This document shows, piece after piece, positions 17,570-25,872 of a DNA stretch of 64,000 nt (the stretch's first letter is position 1; each line of letters begins with the position of its first letter). The notes below the pieces were generated by a model, which was not told the DNA's origin, made no database searches, and worked only from the letters and a program-made list of their open reading frames with translations. The DNA comes from Spongiimicrobium salis (GTDB taxonomy: Bacteria; Bacteroidota; Bacteroidia; Flavobacteriales; Flavobacteriaceae), in the NCBI RefSeq assembly GCF_043678055.1, contig NZ_JBHEQA010000007.1, forward strand, positions 124,001 to 188,000, read 5' to 3'. A program made the translations under genes and the position numbers.

Positions 17570-18250
17570 TTATTGCAATTCGGCTTCCACTCTGGACAAA
17601 TTCAACCCCTTGACCATTAGCCATAGAGGAAGAATTAATTGAACAAGTCCTATGGGAAGAAGCATATTCATGCTGATGCTATTTCCCAAAATTGAACACA
17701 ATAGTTCCGTAAACATGAGGATTACGGCTATTATTCCAAAAATAGAAATTACTCTTGGAATTAATTTGGAGACGTATAGAATGTAATATAAGGTAGCAAG
17801 GGAAAAACAAGAAAGGAGTAAACTCAAGTAATGCGTCCACCAATGTTTTTCATAAAATACGTTCCCTAAGGTATCAAACATCACTGTATTGCCCGTTTCA
17901 TTTTTAGTGTATTCCTGACTTAATTCCAACAGGGATATTACGCTGCTATTGTCAATTGATATGGCAATAAAGCCGACGATACTAAAAGCAAAATATAAAA
18001 ATGCCAAAGTACTGTTGTAGTTTTTAAAAATTGGTAACAATAGCGCTGCGATAATAATGGACAAGATACCGCTGGTATATAACAGTAAAATCGATGCGAT
18101 GATTTCTTGTGAATGGGTAGCAGTGCTTTTCAGAAAGTTATCCGCAAATAACACAGGTCCCTGTAAAAGTTGATAGACGATAATGCCGGTTACGAAGATG
18201 AGTAGAAAGAGCAGTCCTACCAGTCTTCCTGTTTTTTTGTTTGATTTCAT
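17570..18250 (-). CDS. DUF4386-family membrane protein
   Basis: 226 residues with six membrane helices. TGRLVGLLFLLIFVTGIIVY at the start, ISLLELSQEY in the middle and a helix near IISIFGIIAVILMFTELL fit DUF4386 of Bacteroidetes and Firmicutes. Function unknown. It converges on the azoreductase gene. Confidence 0.75.
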   Translation of the reverse strand: MKSNKKTGRLVGLLFLLIFVTGIIVYQLLQGPVLFADNFLKSTATHSQEIIASILLLYTSGILSIIIAALLLPIFKNYNSTLAFLYFAFSIVGFIAISIDNSSVISLLELSQEYTKNETGNTVMFDTLGNVFYEKHWWTHYLSLLLSCFSLATLYYILYVSKLIPRVISIFGIIAVILMFTELLCSILGNSISMNMLLPIGLVQLILPLWLMVKGLNLSRVEAELQ

Positions 18251-18396
18251 AGTTTGGTTGATTGGGGATAAGACGGGATACGTTATAGAATGTTACAAAA
18301 ATGCATGAATTTTAGTGTATGCCTAATGCTTCTGTAAAACCTTCATGCTCAGATTTTATGCCTTACTTTTTGGTTTGAAGGCTCCATCTTTCTACA

Positions 18397-19248
18397 CTAT
18401 TTTTTAATCTTATTTGTGATTATTTTTGATTCCCCTATACGTTCTCTCCAATAGATGATAGCAAAACCTAAAACTATAAACGGAATGCTCAGGATTTGTC
18501 CCATGTTTATGGCTAAAGCATCTTCAAATCCAACCTGATTTTCCTTGAAGAATTCTATGAAGAACCGAGTTGCAAAAAGTAGAATCAATAGGGTTCCCAC
18601 CAAAAGCCCATTTTTATGTTCTATTTTTCTCGACCTATAGATCAATAGTAAAATAACAAAAATCGAAAAATAGGAAAAAGCCTCATAGATCTGCGTTGGA
18701 TGACGTGGAATAAGGTCGTCCCGTTCAAAAACAAAGCCCCAATTTCCATTGGTGGGTTTTCCGTAAACTTCGGAATTCATAAGATTGCCAATCCGAATAA
18801 AGGCGGCCGTAACTGCTCCTCCAATGGCAACCCTATCCAATATCCATAATAAGTTTGTTTTGGTTTTTCGTGCATAAACCAATATTCCAATGATAACGCC
18901 AATAACCCCACCATGACTAGCAAGTCCTTGAAATCCAATAAACTGAAAAGATTCACCTATTTTTTTTATCGGTAAAACAATTTCAAGTGGATTTTGAAAA
19001 TAATATTCAGGTTCATAAAAAAAGCAATGCCCCAGTCTTGCACCTAAAAATGCCCCAATAAAAATATACATGCTTAGCTTTTCCAGGTTTTCAAATGGAA
19101 TATTTTCCTTTTTATAGATCTGCTTTACAATAACATATCCCAAACCAAGCCCTAACATCCAGCAAAGTCCGTAATATCGCAGCGGAAAAGTGTTCAGTAT
19201 GGTGAAAATTTCAGGATCAACATTCCAATTAATAATTCCGTTCGTCAT
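18397..19248 (-). CDS. lgt: Prolipoprotein diacylglyceryl transferase
   Basis: 283 residues with seven membrane helices. Transfers diacylglycerol from phosphatidylglycerol to the lipobox cysteine of prelipoproteins in the inner membrane. All Lgt signatures are seen: LASHGGVIGVIIG (catalytic-area His), FIRIGNLMNSEVYGKPT (the Lgt signature with Arg, Asn, Glu) and IPRHPTQIYEAFSYF (second essential Arg region). Length is normal. The surroundings are unrelated accessory genes, so it may be a second copy; its sequence alone does not say. Many lipoproteins in this window would be its substrates. Confidence 0.92.
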   Translation of the reverse strand: MTNGIINWNVDPEIFTILNTFPLRYYGLCWMLGLGLGYVIVKQIYKKENIPFENLEKLSMYIFIGAFLGARLGHCFFYEPEYYFQNPLEIVLPIKKIGESFQFIGFQGLASHGGVIGVIIGILVYARKTKTNLLWILDRVAIGGAVTAAFIRIGNLMNSEVYGKPTNGNWGFVFERDDLIPRHPTQIYEAFSYFSIFVILLLIYRSRKIEHKNGLLVGTLLILLFATRFFIEFFKENQVGFEDALAINMGQILSIPFIVLGFAIIYWRERIGESKIITNKIKK

Positions 19249-19379
19249 AAGGATCTGCTCTGGTTCAATTTTTCAACTAGCCAAGATAATTAATTTATAG
19301 AAGAGTAAAGGCAATAGAATAGCGATTCCTATACACCCCATGAATATTCAGAGTTTGTCAAAGTATATTCGCCAAGCAC

Positions 19380-19751
19380 CTATTGAATGAGAGGTAGAAA
19401 CCCACCATAAGCCATTCGTTCGGCATTAAAAACCATTTTGGATGGGTCCATCAAGGGAACAATTAAATCGTTCATTCTGGGATCTGCAGATACCTGTTTA
19501 TTGGCAAGGTCACGTGTTTCTTTAGAAGCAAATACCACCCACCCAAATACTACGACCTCATGCTCTTTTGCCCCGATACATTCGGGAAAAGAACGTGTGC
19601 CTTCCAAGTGTAGATCCTCGCCCACATATTCAAAATACTCAAGCGCACCATATTCCTTCCAGATTTGGGCAACGGCTTCCGCTGCGCGCTTGTATTCGTC
19701 CAAGTGTTTTTCTGGAATTGGGAGGACGAACCCATCGATATAATTAGCCAT
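19380..19751 (-). CDS. DUF1428 (YbaA-like) family protein
   Basis: 123 residues. MANYIDGFVLPIPEKHLDEY, FEYVGEDLHLEG and the C-terminal FNAERMAYGGF are diagnostic of DUF1428, a ferredoxin-like (dimeric alpha-beta barrel) fold with unknown function. Length is the normal family length. Small soluble protein, single gene. Confidence 0.9.
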   Translation of the reverse strand: MANYIDGFVLPIPEKHLDEYKRAAEAVAQIWKEYGALEYFEYVGEDLHLEGTRSFPECIGAKEHEVVVFGWVVFASKETRDLANKQVSADPRMNDLIVPLMDPSKMVFNAERMAYGGFLPLIQ

Positions 19752-19953
19752 GTTTTCTTTTTTTTGGTTTTGCTTAAAATCTGTTTTTCAGACGACTAAG
19801 CGTTTTTTGTGCCTAACTAAGATACGATTTTGCAAGAAATTAGTTTCGATAAAACAAGTCTTTCCTATCTATTTGATTGCGCCCTTACCTAAGGCGCTGT
19901 TGATACCTATGAAAGTCGTCAGTATTATGTTCTACCACAATACTTAAGTTTTA

Positions 19954-19961
19954 TATATTTG
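19954..19961 (+). promoter_or_regulatory. Promoter -7 element of the DoxX fusion gene
   Basis: TATATTTG fits TAnnTTTG exactly, 28 bp before ATG 19990. No TTG is seen at the expected -33 position, so it is a partial match. Confidence 0.4.
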
Positions 19962-19989
19962 GTTTTTTATAAAATTAACCAATCAAACC

Positions 19990-21951
19990 ATGAAAAGACA
20001 CATTATACTACTTTTTACCCTTCTTATTGGTGTATCCCTTAAAAGTCAGGAAGTAAAGGAAATTTCTAGAAACTGGACTTCCTTTGCCCAATCTTTAGAG
20101 GTTACCGCAGATTCTTTGAAGAAATTTAGAGTTGTTGCCCATGCAAAAGTGGAAACGAGTGATGAAGAAGCTTGGGCCGGAGTTTGGGCAAGGGTAGATA
20201 ATAAACCTGAGCAAGGACGGGGTTTTTTTGATAATATGGGGAACAGGCCCATAAAATCCGATACATGGAATTCATATACTGTTGAAGGTTTTATTGATTC
20301 AAAATCGGAAAAACTGGTTTTTGGGGGGATTTGTTCCAATAACGGTAAATTTTTCTTTGATAATTTTGAACTCTATATCCAAGATGATACCGGAGAATAT
20401 CAACCGGTAACAATTGAGAATCCCAGTTTTGAAACCAAAGTGGCCAATGCTGTTATTCCGGGATGGAATCCTGGTATTTCCAGAGGAGAAATCATTTCAA
20501 TTAAAGAATTTACAACCACTAGTAATGAAGATCGTGTAGATGGAGATTTTTCGGTTTTGATAGAAGGTAAAGGAATATCAAAAAATACAGGAGATCTTGA
20601 AGCTATCCTTCCTCATATAGGCATAGGGATAAGCCTGTTATTCATTTTAATCGTAATCTTTTCATTTATGACCTATGCCTCTTCTCCTGAAGATGACAAA
20701 TGGTCTGGATTTTCACGTATTGGATTTAGATTCTCAAGTATCTATTTCTTGCTGATTATCTTTTTCCAAAACAATGGAGCGTATCCGTTTTTTGAATACA
20801 TAGCAAGAAAGCCAACCGAGTTGATGCAAAAATTTGCCCCTTGGTTCGGCAAGCAGATTATAGGCATTCCATATAATATCCGTACGGGCCCCAATGGTAG
20901 TGGGGATACTACCTATGATTATTTGGTCATATGTATCATTTTTATCGTCGCGATAGTAGGTACTTTAATTTGGTCTATTTTGGACAGAAATCGTCCAAAT
21001 TATAAGAAATTATATTATTGGCTGACTATGGGCATCCGGTATTATGTAGGGTTGATGCTTATTAGTTATGGTATGGTAAAGGTGATTCAATTGCAATTTC
21101 CCGCGCCTTATTTTGATCGACTTTTACAACCTTATGGGGAATCTTCCCCAATGGGATTGGCATGGACATTTTTAGGGTTTTCTGAAGGCTATAATATGTT
21201 CATGGGCATTGCTGAGGTTTTGGCGGGATTATTATTATTTAGAAGAACCTTGACTTTTGGCGCAATTATTACTTTAATGACGGCCATGAACGTCATGGCA
21301 GTGAATTATTTTTACGATGTTCCTGTGAAGATACTGTCCACACATTTGGTGATCATGACCTTATTTCTTTTATCTCGGGATATTAAGAAGGTGTTATTAT
21401 TTTTAGTGACAAATAAACCCGTTGAACGCCTAACGACCATCCAACGCCCTCAACTTAAAAAAGGGATTCATATTGGGATGAATGTCGTAAAAGGTTTGGT
21501 AATTGCCTATGCTTTAGGGTACGGTTTTTATTCTGCTTTGGAAGCAAGAAAATTATATGGCACAGATGTACCCAAACCTGTATTGTATGGGGTCTATGAA
21601 GTCACAAATTATGTCGTCAATGGAGATACATTGACCCATTACATGAGCGATAAACGTTGGAAAAACATAAGGTTTGAACGGGAAGGAAGGGCACAAGTAC
21701 GTAAAATGAACGAACAAGATGTTTATTTTAATATTGTGGTAGATTCTACAGCACAGGTGATTAAATTTTCGCCTACCGATGGTTCTGGTCAATTTGATTT
21801 TAAGTATACTAAAACGGAGCATACTTTGGATTTCAATTATATTTACGAAAATGATACCATCATAGGTCAAACGAAGCGATTCGGTAAAGAAGATTTCTTA
21901 TTGACCAATAGAGGTTTTCATTGGATCAATGAATTTCCTAATAATAGGTAG
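19990..21951 (+). CDS. Secreted-domain / DoxX-like membrane fusion protein
   Basis: 653 residues with an unusual layout: signal peptide (1-20), a carbohydrate-binding-like jelly roll (about 25-170; FRVVAHAKVET...EAWAGVWARVDNK and FDNFELYIQDDTGE), a first membrane helix (about 205-228), a loop region, four or more helices of DoxX-like type (about 345-470; GLMLISYGMVKVIQLQFPAP), and a C-terminal beta-rich tail (about 530-653). The jelly-roll segment resembles the N-terminal domain of flavobacterial erythromycin-esterase-type proteins. I infer an inner-membrane protein with a periplasmic sensor-like domain; the function is unknown. ORF is complete and unbroken. Confidence 0.75.
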   Translation: MKRHIILLFTLLIGVSLKSQEVKEISRNWTSFAQSLEVTADSLKKFRVVAHAKVETSDEEAWAGVWARVDNKPEQGRGFFDNMGNRPIKSDTWNSYTVEGFIDSKSEKLVFGGICSNNGKFFFDNFELYIQDDTGEYQPVTIENPSFETKVANAVIPGWNPGISRGEIISIKEFTTTSNEDRVDGDFSVLIEGKGISKNTGDLEAILPHIGIGISLLFILIVIFSFMTYASSPEDDKWSGFSRIGFRFSSIYFLLIIFFQNNGAYPFFEYIARKPTELMQKFAPWFGKQIIGIPYNIRTGPNGSGDTTYDYLVICIIFIVAIVGTLIWSILDRNRPNYKKLYYWLTMGIRYYVGLMLISYGMVKVIQLQFPAPYFDRLLQPYGESSPMGLAWTFLGFSEGYNMFMGIAEVLAGLLLFRRTLTFGAIITLMTAMNVMAVNYFYDVPVKILSTHLVIMTLFLLSRDIKKVLLFLVTNKPVERLTTIQRPQLKKGIHIGMNVVKGLVIAYALGYGFYSALEARKLYGTDVPKPVLYGVYEVTNYVVNGDTLTHYMSDKRWKNIRFEREGRAQVRKMNEQDVYFNIVVDSTAQVIKFSPTDGSGQFDFKYTKTEHTLDFNYIYENDTIIGQTKRFGKEDFLLTNRGFHWINEFPNNR

Positions 21952-22003
21952 TGGCAAATTTTAAACTAAAAAAGCTCAGGTCTGGAGGTTATCCTGTGGT
22001 CAT

Positions 22004-22870
22004 TTAAATATTGGAATCAATATAGATACTCCAGGTTCCATTGGCTTGTTTTTTCCATATAAGGATGTATTTTCCACGATAACTTCCGCTGCATTGTCCA
22101 ATTTCAAAGGCATAGTTGGCATTGATTATTTCTAATTTGAGAGGGTGCAGGTTTAAGGAATATGTTGTATTGTTCATATAATCATACGCCTTGATCAGGT
22201 CTTCTCTTCCCTTCACAATGGGTTTGTGATTAAAATACATGGTATGGGGACTGTAAAGTTGTTCCACTAGGTTTCTGGCGTTGTGGGCATTACAAAGTTC
22301 TATCCACAATTTTCGTCGTTTAGCGATAGCGGTAGTATCAGGGGTAATAGCGGTTGGATGGCGTTCTTGGGTAAATTCAAATATTCTGCCTTTCTTTTCA
22401 TCCTTTGCACTCCAAATGAGAAGTTGAACGTATTCCTTGGTATTCACTGTTTTGTAGGTAATGATGTCATAGTGAATAGCACGCTCTGTATTTGCCTCAA
22501 GACTGAATAAGGATTGTATGAAGGTAATTTTGTTTTGATGATTTTTATAATATTGCGCTATTTGGGGAACCCCATTGAGGATACTATCGGGTGAAATGAT
22601 CTTAACGGCATCTGCCGCATAGGAATTTTCTAGCGCATCATCATCCTGCTTGTTTATCGCTTTGGTCCATAGGTCAAGATGGTCGGGAATCTTTTGGACT
22701 GCTGAAGACTCTGTTAGTGAATTCGATTGTTGTTCATTTTTAGGCTCTTTTTGTTTACATCCTAGGAGGATTAGTACAACCAATACAAAGCATGTTGTTT
22801 TTAATTTTTCTGAAGAAAGACGAATAAATGTTACCCGCTGTTGAAGCCCCCTTTGTGATGAACAATACAT
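22004..22870 (-). CDS. Lipoprotein with two tandem NTF2/SnoaL-like domains
   Basis: 288 residues. A long n-region precedes a lipobox (VLILLGCKQ, Cys38). Two SnoaL-like repeats follow: residues about 65-165 (LDLWTKAINKQDDDALEN, YAADAVKII, LNGVPQIAQYY) and about 190-288 (WIELCNAHNARNLVEQLY, YFNHKPIVKGREDL). The duplicated fold in one lipoprotein suggests a periplasm-facing ligand-binding function. It converges on the DoxX fusion and is separated by 7 bp from a YdhR-like gene upstream. Confidence 0.75.
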   Translation of the reverse strand: MYCSSQRGLQQRVTFIRLSSEKLKTTCFVLVVLILLGCKQKEPKNEQQSNSLTESSAVQKIPDHLDLWTKAINKQDDDALENSYAADAVKIISPDSILNGVPQIAQYYKNHQNKITFIQSLFSLEANTERAIHYDIITYKTVNTKEYVQLLIWSAKDEKKGRIFEFTQERHPTAITPDTTAIAKRRKLWIELCNAHNARNLVEQLYSPHTMYFNHKPIVKGREDLIKAYDYMNNTTYSLNLHPLKLEIINANYAFEIGQCSGSYRGKYILIWKKQANGTWSIYIDSNI

Positions 22871-22877
22871 GATGTGC

Positions 22878-23165
22878 TTATTTTCTTAATTGAAAAAGAA
22901 TATCCATAATCTCAATGTCGGGAGCTTCGGTAATCTGATATGCTTCTGGAATACTTCTCGCCAAATCCGATTCCCGATAGGATTGTAATGATTCGGCAGA
23001 ATCCCAAACATATACACCCCCATATTCTCCTGCTACACCTGTCTTTACATAATACTTCTGAAGCAGACCGGGAATAGCGTTGAACTGAGGTTCCCTTTCC
23101 TTAGCTTTTTTTAATAATTCTTCTTCGGGAAGATTTGATTTCAATTTTATAAGTTGTAAGATCAT
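22878..23165 (-). CDS. YdhR-like / putative monooxygenase of the dimeric alpha-beta barrel fold
   Basis: 95 residues. MILQLIKLKSNLPEEELLKK, PGLLQKYYVKTG and YGGVYVWDSAESLQSYRES match YdhR-type proteins, ferredoxin-like barrel proteins sometimes called monooxygenases without demonstrated activity. It lies 7 bp upstream of the NTF2 lipoprotein gene, so the two share a transcript. Confidence 0.8.
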   Translation of the reverse strand: MILQLIKLKSNLPEEELLKKAKEREPQFNAIPGLLQKYYVKTGVAGEYGGVYVWDSAESLQSYRESDLARSIPEAYQITEAPDIEIMDILFQLRK

Positions 23166-23356
23166 ACCCTTGTATTTTATTTTACAATTGAAAACAAGAT
23201 AATGAATTGTAAGGAATCTAAAGAGGAACGTGCCTTATATGGGACGCACACCTTAGCATTACAACATATAGAGTTTAAGGATAAAGGCTTACAAGACAAA
23301 AAATATGGGCAATTCCCAATACCAACTCAAATAATAATTTCACCACAAAGCAATTA

Positions 23357-24250
23357 TTAGGCTATGGAATCATAATTTTTTAGGGTTTTCAGAGCCCATA
23401 AAGTCTGTATCCCTGCCCATTCCAATTTCATTCCTTCACTTATCCCATACCAAGTGTCCCACCTTCCATCTTCCTTTTGACGTTTGATCAACTCACCGAG
23501 GTCAGCATTCACCCTTTCTCTGGAAAATATAGGGTATAGGACACTCTTGGGTGAAGGAGCATAATTTAAAGCGTGTGGTTTTCCGTATAAGCCCCAACCT
23601 TCGTCCGCTGTATCTTTGCTCAGTACATCATCTGCCAATATCCATTTCTTTAGGTCATCAAGTGCTTTTGCCGCTTTTTTTGTACGCTTAGTGTATTCCA
23701 AAAATTGCAAACGTCTGGGTACGCATAAATAACAAAATACATGCTTCTCTTTAATTCGCTCAATTTCTTCCCAAACAAACTGCTCAGCTTTTTCCATCCA
23801 TGGAATCTCAATTTGATATTTCTCCAGAATGCCCAACAAGGGCGCCGTGGTACTCAAAGCGGCCCATTCTTTAACGGTTTTAAAATGTCCTTCGCAAGGG
23901 TAATCACTTTTGGGGCGAAACATCCAGGGAATACCACCTTTATCGGTTGTTATGTCCTCAAAATAGGGCATAAAATCAGTTAAGATTAAATCCTTGGTGA
24001 GATAGCCTACTTCGTCTAATGTTTCCAGGGCCATAATACTAAAAAGGGGCTGACTTTCCGGAGAGGCGGTATCAGGCTCCATCCCATGACCAAAGCCGCC
24101 ATCGGCATTCCGATACGCATAAACGGCATGAAAAACTCCTTTGGGATCATCATTTTCAAAATGGTATTGAAACAACCGTCTTTCGATCATCCGGGCGTTG
24201 GTCAATATAAAATCCTTGGCTTTGATATAATTGTTCTTGGATAGCTTCAT
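23357..24250 (-). CDS. Squalene-cyclase/prenyltransferase-like alpha-toroid protein
   Basis: 297 residues, largely helical. YRNADGGFGHGMEPDTASPE, SIMALETLDEVGYLTKDL and QKEDGRWDTWYGISEGMKLE followed by WAGIQTLWALKTLKNY look like the paired-helix repeats of (alpha/alpha)6 terpene-cyclase-like folds. The DxDD catalytic motif of squalene-hopene cyclases is absent. A binding or lyase function is more likely; conserved but unassigned in Bacteroidetes and Firmicutes. Confidence 0.65.
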   Translation of the reverse strand: MKLSKNNYIKAKDFILTNARMIERRLFQYHFENDDPKGVFHAVYAYRNADGGFGHGMEPDTASPESQPLFSIMALETLDEVGYLTKDLILTDFMPYFEDITTDKGGIPWMFRPKSDYPCEGHFKTVKEWAALSTTAPLLGILEKYQIEIPWMEKAEQFVWEEIERIKEKHVFCYLCVPRRLQFLEYTKRTKKAAKALDDLKKWILADDVLSKDTADEGWGLYGKPHALNYAPSPKSVLYPIFSRERVNADLGELIKRQKEDGRWDTWYGISEGMKLEWAGIQTLWALKTLKNYDSIA

Positions 24251-24408
24251 CTTGTCTTATGGTTGGTTTGTTTTATGCCTTGTAACTTAAACTTTGGTTC
24301 ATTTCTGGAGAATATAATGGGAATTCTCGAATAATGAATCATGTATTCATGACTAATTTATGATGTGGGGTGCTGGCAGGGAACCATAAGTAATCTTGCC
24401 AATTGGTT

Positions 24409-24852
24409 TTACTGCCAAGATTGCAACTCGATCAAATTCCCTTCAGGATCTCGGGCATATACAAAAGTTATCTCTCCAACACCTTGCACTTTTCTTTTTG
24501 TAATTTCTCCAGAGGTTTTTCCGCCGTTTTTTACTACATTTTCAAGTACAGTTGCTACACTTTCCACTTCGAAGGCAATATGCCCGAAGCCTCTTTTGTT
24601 GGGAGGAATGCTTTCTTGCTCCGCTATATGTTCATATTGGTAGATCTCAAGAGTAGGTCCATTTTCCCCATATCCTGGCAATAAAAGATGGGCACCTTCC
24701 AGGGAAGCATCTTGTAAACCGGTTCCCTTATCGAGCCATGATCCGGATTGATTCCTTATCGGAGGGACAATTTTACATTGGAAGATTTTGATATAGAAGT
24801 CCACAAGTGTCTTCCAATCCCTGCTGACGATGTTGGTATGGGCGTATCTCAT
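24409..24852 (-). CDS. VOC-family (glyoxalase/lactoylglutathione lyase-like) protein
   Basis: 147 residues. MRYAHTNIVSRDWKTLVDFY, FGHIAFEVESVATVLENVVK and YARDPEGNLIELQSW are the paired VOC modules with metal ligands His5, the second His (GHIAF) and the Glu in NLIELQ. Small-molecule modification or binding in the cytosol; substrate unknown. Single gene. Confidence 0.85.
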   Translation of the reverse strand: MRYAHTNIVSRDWKTLVDFYIKIFQCKIVPPIRNQSGSWLDKGTGLQDASLEGAHLLLPGYGENGPTLEIYQYEHIAEQESIPPNKRGFGHIAFEVESVATVLENVVKNGGKTSGEITKRKVQGVGEITFVYARDPEGNLIELQSWQ

Positions 24853-24883
24853 TATATTCAGAATTGATGAGGAGTGTTAAATT

Positions 24884-25768
24884 TTAAGGTGTTGTAAAGA
24901 TCGTATAGTTTCTGGACCATTTTCCGGATTGACCAGGTGTAATGTGTATTTTAAAGAACAATTCCGGACTAATCACATGCTTCCATCCCCAAAGGTTTAC
25001 TTTATCTGTTTGAAAACTGCCAGTTTCCGAAATACCAATTTTGCTTTTAAGATGTGCTAGTTCCCATGCGGCATTGACATTTTTTCCGCCACTAAGATTA
25101 CTAAAAAAGAAGGGTTCCCCGGGAACACTGTTCCATTGAATCTGGTCATGTCCAAGATCAACTTTACTTTCGGGATTCACTACAGCATCAAAGAGCTCCG
25201 GTTTTAATTCAAAGGGGAATTTTAATAGGTAATGGGCTCCAATAGGGTCCTCATTGATTGCCGTAAAATTATGGTTGTATTCTTCGGTGATGATATCTTT
25301 TTCTCCTGTATTCTGCAAATCATATTGAATGCTAAAACCACTCTCGTGTAGTTGGATTTCTTTTTTCAATACATAGGCATATCCGTGAAGACTTTGGGAA
25401 GTACAATGGATAGTAAGGCTATTGGATGTTGGTATAACATGAAATTCGGCGGGCTTGATTTTGTAGTTCTTGTGAAATAGGTATTTTGTTCCTTCTTTCT
25501 TTAAGAGGCCTATTCCTATTTTGTGAAACCATCCCCCTGGGCCGGCGTCCTCAAAACCCAATGCCGTATCCATACCAAATTCATTATAAAACCCCTTTCC
25601 AAAATGATGCTCGTTCTGATCATCGGGACGTTCAATAGTTGACAATAGGTGGTTTTGGAATTTTAAAGTCGTAATTTTCCCGGTCCAGTCGAATCTTGAA
25701 AAATTATAATTTTCCATAGGATTATCGATATGGACTTCTAGCGCTTTGTTTGTAAGGATATGGGTCAT
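24884..25768 (-). CDS. Aldose-1-epimerase/galactose-mutarotase-like protein
   Basis: 294 residues from ATG 25768 (MTHILTNKALEVHIDNPMEN). The N-terminal frame open to 25834 would add an uncharacteristic sequence. The beta-sandwich includes FEDAGPGGWFHKIGIGLLKK and EEYNHNFTAINEDPIGAHYL, resembling mutarotase-like proteins, though the catalytic His/Glu pair cannot be located with certainty. Probable carbohydrate-binding or epimerase enzyme. It follows the serine-hydrolase gene by 104 bp on the same strand. Confidence 0.6.
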   Translation of the reverse strand: MTHILTNKALEVHIDNPMENYNFSRFDWTGKITTLKFQNHLLSTIERPDDQNEHHFGKGFYNEFGMDTALGFEDAGPGGWFHKIGIGLLKKEGTKYLFHKNYKIKPAEFHVIPTSNSLTIHCTSQSLHGYAYVLKKEIQLHESGFSIQYDLQNTGEKDIITEEYNHNFTAINEDPIGAHYLLKFPFELKPELFDAVVNPESKVDLGHDQIQWNSVPGEPFFFSNLSGGKNVNAAWELAHLKSKIGISETGSFQTDKVNLWGWKHVISPELFFKIHITPGQSGKWSRNYTIFTTP

Positions 25769-25872
25769 ATGCAGAAAAGAAGGCATTGCTCTTAAAAAAC
25801 ATAAGATACTACTTCTTCCGCAATTTGCAGCCATTGAACGTAGCGCCCAAAACCAATTAAGCCATATATGCC

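Noticed and set aside
19860..19915. GC-rich hairpin (GCGCCCTTA/TAAGGCGC) before the DoxX fusion
   Set aside because: Stem has a bulge and no clear role; not listed as a regulatory site.
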